DNA of 29,495 bases from an uncultured Lachnospiraceae bacterium (GTDB lineage: Bacteria > Bacillota > Clostridia > Lachnospirales > Lachnospiraceae). The position numbers were made by a program, and so were the translations under genes. The number at the start of each line of letters is the position of its first letter. Position 1 is the first letter of the stretch. The notes below the pieces were generated by a model. It did not search any database. It was not told the DNA's origin and saw only the letters and a program-made list of their open reading frames with translations. Shown here piece after piece: positions 24,823 through 29,495 of the stretch. The stretch covers positions 1 to 29,495 of the forward strand of contig CAMWNY010000002.1 of assembly GCA_947175775.1 (NCBI GenBank), read 5' to 3'.

Positions 24823-25254
24823 ATGAGAATAGAAAAAACAGATAAAGGAGTCATTTATTTTTTTGTAGAGGAAGAATATTTAAAAAAATACGGTTTGGAG
24901 CTTGAAACATTCCGCGATAAGAAGCCTTTTCCAATGGATATTTTTGATGATTTGCTTAGTAGGGCAGTAAAGGAATACGGTGCGGCATTTCGGGACAATG
25001 CAGTGCCCAAAAGTATTCGCGTTTTAGGGAATATTGTTATATTTGAAGTGGAAGAAAAGTCGAATATTGTATACTTGGATAATGAATATATTGAAAGGGA
25101 ACATATTGTGCGGGAAATTTGGGAGTTGTTTCGTACACTGCCAGATGAGACAATTGATATGGGAATAATGGATTTGGAGAAAAAAAGAAATTTGTTAGAA
25201 GAAATACGAAGCGAAAAAGGAATCGAATATATTTGGGAAAATTTTATGGATTAG
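24823..25254 (+). CDS. Unknown protein, possibly MecA N-terminal-like
   Basis: This is a 143-residue acidic cytoplasmic protein. MRIEKTDKGVIYFFVEEEYL followed by LLSRAVKEYGAAF and a beta segment GNIVIFEVEE resembles the N-terminal domain of the MecA/YpbH ClpC adaptors (weak, from memory). The C-terminal 60 residues are helical and do not resemble the MecA C-terminal domain. GGAGG (24815-24819) is only 3 nt from the ATG, unusually close. It has no visible operon partners. No function is proposed with confidence. Confidence 0.7.
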   Translation: MRIEKTDKGVIYFFVEEEYLKKYGLELETFRDKKPFPMDIFDDLLSRAVKEYGAAFRDNAVPKSIRVLGNIVIFEVEEKSNIVYLDNEYIEREHIVREIWELFRTLPDETIDMGIMDLEKKRNLLEEIRSEKGIEYIWENFMD

Positions 25255-25260
25255 ATTAAC

Positions 25261-25294
25261 GCCTCCTCAAAAGCCCAAACAGCATTGAGGAGGC
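25261..25294. terminator. Inverted repeat between convergent genes, possible terminator
   Basis: GCCTCCTCA (25261-25269) and TGAGGAGGC (25286-25294) form a perfect 9-bp stem with a 16-nt loop, 6 nt past the stop of the upstream gene. A T tract is lacking on both strands, so termination is uncertain. Confidence 0.5.
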
Positions 25295-25311
25295 AAAACA
25301 TAGGTATTGCG

Positions 25312-25995
25312 CTACTCTTTTGTTTTCAGATTGCGGATATGCATGTATACCGTATTTTTGGAAATGCCAAGAAGCGCCGCAACTTTGATTACGGAGTCTT
25401 TGATGTTAAAAATTCCCCTATGATAAAGCTCAAGGATTATTTCCTTGTTTTTATTTTGCGAAGAAATCGTCCGGTCTTCCATAATCACACTTTTTATTTC
25501 CATAAGTGCCGTCTCAATCAGTTCGTCTGTACTTTCCGCAAAATTTTCCCGAAGTTCCGGTGAAATCGGCTGAACCGTGGTAGATTCAAAGGAAAACTTT
25601 TTTAAAACGGAGGAAAAAGGAATATCCGTATAAAAGTTAATACAAAGCAATCCGATAATCCGCTGATACTCTCCGAAAATCGGAATGGTGGAGGAGCGCA
25701 GAGGCACGCCGGATTTCGAACGGTTCAGGTAACAGATATTGGCATGGCTTTGGTCCTGTTCAATTTGGGACAGCATGGAAAGCGCTAAATCCGTAATTGG
25801 AGCGCCGTTTGCTCTCCCAGAATAATGTCCGTTTACAGCTTGAATAACAGAATGGTGCAAATTTTCCAAACTGTGCAAAATGATTTCATACCCTTCTCCA
25901 AGGTACTCTCCTAAATTTGGCACCATTGCCGCATACGATTCTAAAATAGCCTTGTCCGCAGCTGTCAGTACAAGATACGGTTTGTCACTTGTCAT
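25312..25995 (-). CDS. YheO/DauR-type PAS-HTH transcriptional regulator
   Basis: This protein has 227 residues. The N-terminal PAS_6 (YheO-like) domain spans about 12-125, with GEGYEIILHSLENLHHSVIQAVNGHYSGR and a later GLLCINFYTD. The C-terminal HTH_22-type domain (about 170-227) has FNIKDSVIKVAALLGISKNTVYMHIRNL. In the DauR family such proteins control amino-acid catabolism genes. It is divergent from ridA-nhaC-patB and shares an intergenic region of about 220 bp. ATG 25995 is chosen, with AGGAG 13 nt upstream; ATG 26007 is 1 nt from that site and adds four residues. The choice is uncertain. Promoter TTGTAC-N17-TATAAT lies upstream. Confidence 0.88.
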   Translation of the reverse strand: MTSDKPYLVLTAADKAILESYAAMVPNLGEYLGEGYEIILHSLENLHHSVIQAVNGHYSGRANGAPITDLALSMLSQIEQDQSHANICYLNRSKSGVPLRSSTIPIFGEYQRIIGLLCINFYTDIPFSSVLKKFSFESTTVQPISPELRENFAESTDELIETALMEIKSVIMEDRTISSQNKNKEIILELYHRGIFNIKDSVIKVAALLGISKNTVYMHIRNLKTKE

Positions 25996-26023
25996 AGAAA
26001 TACACATGCTCCTTTCTCAGCCT

Positions 26024-26043
26024 GTGAAAAATTTATATTTCAC
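26024..26043. repeat. Inverted repeat GTGAAA/TTTCAC in the regulator leader
   Basis: GTGAAA (26024-26029) and TTTCAC (26038-26043) are separated by 8 nt, between the regulator promoter and its start. A possible operator or leader stem. Confidence 0.4.
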
Positions 26044-26068
26044 CGCCTCTAACAAAATATATAAGTTT

Positions 26069-26097
26069 ATTATATTAGGAACGAAACGATTGTACAA
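26069..26097 (-). promoter_or_regulatory. Sigma-A promoter of the YheO-type regulator
   Basis: On the minus strand TTGTAC (26097-26092), 17 nt, TATAAT (26074-26069). The -10 is perfect. Confidence 0.7.
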
Positions 26098-26149
26098 GTT
26101 GAATAAAATAAATTTTGCCTTTTCGTGAAAAACAGCAAACAAAATTATA

Positions 26150-26178
26150 TTTACTAAAATATATTTTAGTGATATTAT
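26150..26178 (+). promoter_or_regulatory. Promoter of ridA operon with overlapping 18-bp palindromic operator
   Basis: TTTACT (26150-26155), 17 nt, TATTAT (26173-26178) form a plausible sigma-A promoter. The perfect palindrome ACTAAAATATATTTTAGT (26153-26170) overlaps the -35 and fills most of the spacer, the position of a repressor operator. The divergent YheO-type regulator is the obvious candidate to bind it (inference). Confidence 0.65.
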
Positions 26179-26222
26179 TAAATTACAGCAAATGAAAAAT
26201 AATAACGTAAAGGAGGGAGAGC

Positions 26223-26597
26223 ATGTATCAAACAATTCAGACTGCAAAAGCGGCATCGGCAATTGGTCCTTATTCGCAGGCAATCGCATGCAAAGGGCTT
26301 TTGTTTACATCAGGACAAATTCCGGTAGACGCAGGGACGGGAGAAATTGTCGGCACGGAAATCCATGCGCAGGCAGAACAAGTAATGAAAAATATTTCAG
26401 CCATTTTAGAAGAAGCGGGAACGGAATTTGGCAAAGTCATAAAAACAACCTGTTTTCTTGCGGATATGGAAGACTTTGCGGTATTCAACGAAGTGTACGG
26501 GAAATATTTCGTAAACAAACCGGCAAGGTCCTGTGTTGCAGTAAAAACATTACCGAAAAACGTGCTTTGCGAAGTGGAAGTAATTGCAGAGCTATAG
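26223..26597 (+). CDS. ridA: RidA family enamine/imine deaminase
   Basis: This 124-residue trimeric cytosolic protein would hydrolyse reactive 2-aminoacrylate and related imines to keto acids and ammonia. Family marks are GPYSQAI, LLFTSGQIPVD, R102 in KPARSCVAV, the substrate carboxylate-binding arginine, and Glu117 in the final LPKNVLCEVEVIAEL. AAGGAGGGAG lies 3-8 nt before ATG. It is the first gene of the operon. A PLP C-S lyase downstream would produce the enamine that RidA clears. Confidence 0.95.
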   Translation: MYQTIQTAKAASAIGPYSQAIACKGLLFTSGQIPVDAGTGEIVGTEIHAQAEQVMKNISAILEEAGTEFGKVIKTTCFLADMEDFAVFNEVYGKYFVNKPARSCVAVKTLPKNVLCEVEVIAEL

Positions 26598-26619
26598 TCA
26601 CCGTTCAAACGAGGAGGGA

Positions 26620-26645
26620 AGGTTGAAACTTAAAACGTTCAACCT
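26620..26645 (+). other. Intercistronic hairpin between ridA and nhaC
   Basis: AGGTTGAA (26620-26627) pairs with TTCAACCT (26638-26645). There is no T tract. It may adjust the relative levels of the two genes or protect the mRNA. Confidence 0.5.
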
Positions 26646-26662
26646 GTGAAAGGAGCATGGTT

Positions 26663-28171
26663 ATGAAGATGACAGAGAATAACAAAAAAACACGAGAGAA
26701 AAAACAACCGACTTTTCTGCTTGCCGTACTACCGGTAATCGCGATGATTTTACTGTTGGGAATAGGCTATGCAATGCTGGGATTAAGCGCGGAGGTACTG
26801 ATGCTGGTATCTGCGGCGGTGGCGGCAGTCATCGCAATCTGCTTGGGATATACATGGGACGAGATTATGAATTCCATTGTTGAAAAGCTTTCCAAGACAA
26901 TGCCGGCAATCTTTATATTAATTATTGTAGGCTTTCTAATCGGTACATGGATGATTGGCGGAACAATTCCCATGATGGTATATTATGGTTTGAAAATCAT
27001 AAATCCATCGTTTTTAATTGTAACGGCATTCCTTGTAACGGCAATCGTATCCATCTGTACAGGAACATCGTGGGGTTCGGCAGGAACTATTGGTGTTGCT
27101 TTAATGGGAATTGCATCAGGACTTGGCGCACCGCTTCCGATTGTAGCGGGTGCAGTTGTATCCGGTGCGTACTTTGGAGATAAAATGTCTCCGCTTTCTG
27201 ACACTACAAATTTAGCCCCGATTGCGGCAGGCTCTAAATTGTACGATCATATCGGGCATATGCTTTGGACGACAGGTCCCGGCTTTATCATCTGCTGTAT
27301 CGTATATACTGTTGTGGGAATGAACCTAAACGGATTATCCGGAACAGAGCCTGCAAAAGTATCGGTCATTTTAGATACGCTGCATCAGATTTTTTCGTTT
27401 AATCCACTGATTATTCTTCCGGTAATTATTGTATTGTACGGTTCTATCCGCAAGAAACCAACCATTCCGGTAATGCTGATTTCGAGTGCGGTTGCAATGT
27501 TTAACGGCGTTGTATTTCAGGGATTTAAATTGGCAGACTGCTTTAATGCAGCAATTGGCGGATTTAAGATGGATATGATAAATATTGCCGGATTTGATGC
27601 AGCAAACCTGATTTCCGATATTCCGACACTTCTTCAGCGAGGCGGAATGTTATCTATGCTTAGTACGGTATTGATTGCATTTTGTGCATATGGATTTGCA
27701 GGAACATTGGCAGTTACAGGCTCGTTGGACATTGTTTTGAACCGGATTATGAAGACGGTAAAGAGCACGTTCGGACTGATTTTTGCGACAATTGTATCTT
27801 GTATTACGGCAGTGTTTGTAACATCTAATGGTCAGTTATCAATTTTGATTCCGGGTGAAATGTTCCACAGTACCTATGTAAAACGCGGACTGGAGCCGAG
27901 AAACCTTTCCCGCACGTTGGAAGATGCTGCCACAGTCATTGAGCCGATTACACCGTGGACGGCAGCAGGCGTATATATGGCAACAACATTAGGTGTTCCG
28001 ACGCTCTCATATCTTCCGTGGGCATGTCTGAATTATACGGGAATCATATTTGCCATGATTTGGGCGGCTACAGGAATCGGTATTATGAAGATTAAGAAAG
28101 ACAGCGAAAACTATGCAGAATATGTTGCGCTGAATAAGGCAGACGGAATTGATGTAGAAGCGGTTAAGTAA
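26663..28171 (+). CDS. nhaC: NhaC-family transporter
   Basis: This polytopic membrane protein has 502 residues and about 11-12 hydrophobic segments. Signatures include FLIGTWMIGGTIPMMVYYG, SICTGTSWGSAGTIG and GDKMSPLSDTTNLAPIAAG, typical of the NhaC ion antiporter family. Some members carry Na+/H+ or organic acids such as malate/lactate; here the neighbouring lyase and RidA suggest an amino-acid or other carboxylate substrate exchanged with Na+ or H+ (inference). ATG 26663 is chosen, with AGGAG 7 nt upstream; ATG 26657 lies 1 nt from that site. patB follows after 19 nt. Confidence 0.9.
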   Translation: MKMTENNKKTREKKQPTFLLAVLPVIAMILLLGIGYAMLGLSAEVLMLVSAAVAAVIAICLGYTWDEIMNSIVEKLSKTMPAIFILIIVGFLIGTWMIGGTIPMMVYYGLKIINPSFLIVTAFLVTAIVSICTGTSWGSAGTIGVALMGIASGLGAPLPIVAGAVVSGAYFGDKMSPLSDTTNLAPIAAGSKLYDHIGHMLWTTGPGFIICCIVYTVVGMNLNGLSGTEPAKVSVILDTLHQIFSFNPLIILPVIIVLYGSIRKKPTIPVMLISSAVAMFNGVVFQGFKLADCFNAAIGGFKMDMINIAGFDAANLISDIPTLLQRGGMLSMLSTVLIAFCAYGFAGTLAVTGSLDIVLNRIMKTVKSTFGLIFATIVSCITAVFVTSNGQLSILIPGEMFHSTYVKRGLEPRNLSRTLEDAATVIEPITPWTAAGVYMATTLGVPTLSYLPWACLNYTGIIFAMIWAATGIGIMKIKKDSENYAEYVALNKADGIDVEAVK

Positions 28172-28190
28172 AGAAAAAGGAGGCATTGTG

Positions 28191-29381
28191 ATGTCAGACC
28201 TTAAATTTGATTTTGACACAATTGTGGACAGAAGAAACACAAACTGCGGTAGATGGGATACGATGGATAAAAAGTATGGAAGCAATGAATTGATTCATCT
28301 TGGTGTTGCGGACATGGATTTTCGTGCGCCCCAACCGATTATAGACGGTTTTCAGCAATGTGTAGACCACGGAATTTTCGGCTATACGGACTTAAATGAG
28401 GCATTTTATGATAGCTTTATCTCATGGATGAAAAGAAAACATGCTGCGGATGTAAAGAAAGAAGAGATTTTATTTTGCCCAAGAATTAACATTTCGTCCA
28501 GCGTGTGCGTAGAAACATTTACACAGCCGGGGGACAGCGTTATCATTAACACACCGGCATATGGTCCTTTATATAATGCGATAGTAAAAAACAACAGGGA
28601 TGTGCTTGAAAGCAGGCTGGTTTTGGAAAATGACAGGTATCGGATTGATTTGGACCATTTGGAAGAAATTATAACGCCGGATACAAAACTGTTTATCCTG
28701 TGCAGTCCGCACAATCCGGTGGGGCGTGTATGGACGAAAGAGGAGTTGACGGAGATTGGCGAATTTTGCGTCAAGCATCAGTTGATTTTATTTTCCGATG
28801 AAATTCATGGGGATATTACGGCGCCGGGAACTCATTTTGTTTCAACACTTTCGTTACAAGAGGAAATAAGACAGCTTTTGGTTGTGGCAGCGTCTCCAAC
28901 GAAAACATTTAACATTCCGGGTGTTATTTTATCGTATCTGGTTATTCCAAACAGTGAGCTGCGAAAAAAGATACAGGATGATATTGACCGCATAGGAATG
29001 CACAATCCTACGATTTTTGCGGTAACGGCTGCGGAGAAGGCATATACGGAGTGCGATGACTGGTATGACGCGGTAACGGATTATATCAATGAAAATGAAG
29101 CTTATACGCGCAGTTACTTTGCCGAGCATATGCCGGAAATCCATATATATCCGCGCGAAGGTACTTATTTGCTGTGGATGGATTATTCCCGGTTAAACTG
29201 TACGGAAGAAGAATTGGAAAAATGGTTTATTGAGAAGGCACATGTCGGTGTGTATATGGGAACTGTTTTTCGGGAAGAAGGGCGCGGATGTATCCGCGTG
29301 AATATTGCCAGTTCAAGAAACCTGTTAAAACAGGCATATGAGCAGATGGCAAGTGTTTATAGTGAATTAAAAGCAAAATAG
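28191..29381 (+). CDS. patB: PatB/MalY-type PLP-dependent C-S lyase
   Basis: This is a 396-residue fold-type I aminotransferase-family enzyme. MSDLKFDFDTIVDRRNTNCGRWD and LGVADMDFRAP are typical of the MalY/PatB subgroup, which cleave cystathionine, cysteine and related thioethers to 2-aminoacrylate (then pyruvate and ammonia). PLP-binding residues visible: N175 in SPHNPVGR, D203 in FSDEIHGD, Lys238 in SPTKTFNIPG, and the carboxylate-binding Arg in GCIRVNIASS. AAGGAGG is 7 nt before ATG 28191. The GTG at 28188 is not preferred. The exact substrate is not readable. It is the last gene of the operon, followed by a terminator. Confidence 0.93.
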   Translation: MSDLKFDFDTIVDRRNTNCGRWDTMDKKYGSNELIHLGVADMDFRAPQPIIDGFQQCVDHGIFGYTDLNEAFYDSFISWMKRKHAADVKKEEILFCPRINISSSVCVETFTQPGDSVIINTPAYGPLYNAIVKNNRDVLESRLVLENDRYRIDLDHLEEIITPDTKLFILCSPHNPVGRVWTKEELTEIGEFCVKHQLILFSDEIHGDITAPGTHFVSTLSLQEEIRQLLVVAASPTKTFNIPGVILSYLVIPNSELRKKIQDDIDRIGMHNPTIFAVTAAEKAYTECDDWYDAVTDYINENEAYTRSYFAEHMPEIHIYPREGTYLLWMDYSRLNCTEEELEKWFIEKAHVGVYMGTVFREEGRGCIRVNIASSRNLLKQAYEQMASVYSELKAK

Positions 29382-29396
29382 CAGGCAGAATTTTTG

Positions 29397-29442
29397 AAAC
29401 GGCGTTCCTTATGGCGTGATGTCATGAGGAATGCCGTTTTTT
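29397..29442 (+). terminator. Terminator after patB
   Basis: AAACGGC-G-TTCCT (from 29397) pairs with AGGAA-T-GCCGTTT, one mismatch, followed by TTTTTT at 29437-29442. Confidence 0.88.
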
Positions 29443-29477
29443 ACTTTATAGGAAATTACGTTCTATAAAGTAAAAAA
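29437..29477. repeat. 15-bp inverted repeat at the window end
   Basis: 29437-29451 (TTTTTTACTTTATAG) and 29463-29477 (CTATAAAGTAAAAAA) are perfect inverted copies with an 11-nt loop. The left arm uses the T tract of the patB terminator. The last bases, CCCTCCGGGGGATGCGCA, look like half of a GC-rich hairpin whose other half would lie beyond the window. Confidence 0.75.
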
Positions 29478-29495
29478 CCCTCCGGGGGATGCGCA

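Noticed and set aside
26192..26626. 144-codon plus-strand frame over ridA
   Set aside because: Alternate frame of ridA, cysteine- and arginine-rich without family features.
28406..28774. 122-codon minus-strand frame
   Set aside because: Shadow of patB, whose catalytic motifs lie in the plus strand.

Overview
The window looks like chromosomal DNA from a motile, low-GC Gram-positive gut bacterium, most likely a Lachnospiraceae (Lachnospira/Roseburia/Butyrivibrio type). This rests on AT-rich codon use, strong GGAGG ribosome sites, a flagellin-FliS block, a Firmicute-type Tad pilus locus with DUF5702-like and DUF6382-FHA-like proteins, a cytoplasmic pectin-type GH28 enzyme and a glycogen branching enzyme. 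No rRNA, tRNA, IS element, phage module or CRISPR array was seen.

Layout. (1) 1-3278: the 3' part of a gene with acidic tyrosine heptad repeats and a degenerate AAA-type domain, followed by glgB and a terminator. (2) 3347-8982: a sigma-28 promoter, a 1095-residue DUF6240-like protein with a FliK-like C-terminus, flagellin and FliS. A DUF2508 gene converges on fliS. (3) 9622-19483: a compact Tad/Flp pilus operon with prepilin peptidase, TadZ, TadA/CpaF, TadB, TadC, a 55-residue Flp pilin, a DUF5702-like pseudopilin-associated protein, a TadE-like protein with two metal-binding-like repeats, a second prepilin peptidase, another TadE-like protein and a membrane FHA protein. (4) 19506-20975: a GH28 hydrolase with its own promoter and terminator. 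(5) 21071-24265: an XRE membrane regulator, a second sigma-28 promoter with a structured leader and an unknown 200-residue protein, a lipoprotein with membrane helices, and a small HTH protein. (6) 24299-24822: non-coding DNA with a degenerate direct repeat, a possible small RNA and a 162-bp extended imperfect palindrome. (7) 24823-25254: an unknown, possibly MecA-N-like protein. (8) 25312-29442: a YheO/DauR-type regulator divergent from ridA, an NhaC-family transporter and a PatB/MalY C-S lyase, which together look like an amino-acid uptake and beta-elimination module.

How the parts fit. The two sigma-28 promoters link the DUF6240-like protein and the unknown 200-residue protein to late flagellar expression. 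The Tad genes are tightly packed and sometimes overlapping, so they are probably one transcript for a surface pilus. In the last module the lyase would release 2-aminoacrylate, RidA would hydrolyse it, the NhaC-type carrier would bring in the substrate and the PAS/HTH regulator would control the operon, perhaps through the 18-bp palindrome at 26153-26170.

The best candidates for new biology are the structured sigma-28 leader at 22209-22366 with its unknown protein, the 162-bp palindrome at 24631-24792, the DUF6240-like/FliK-like protein and the metal-binding-like repeats on the TadE protein. All assignments come from reading the sequence; no database search was run.
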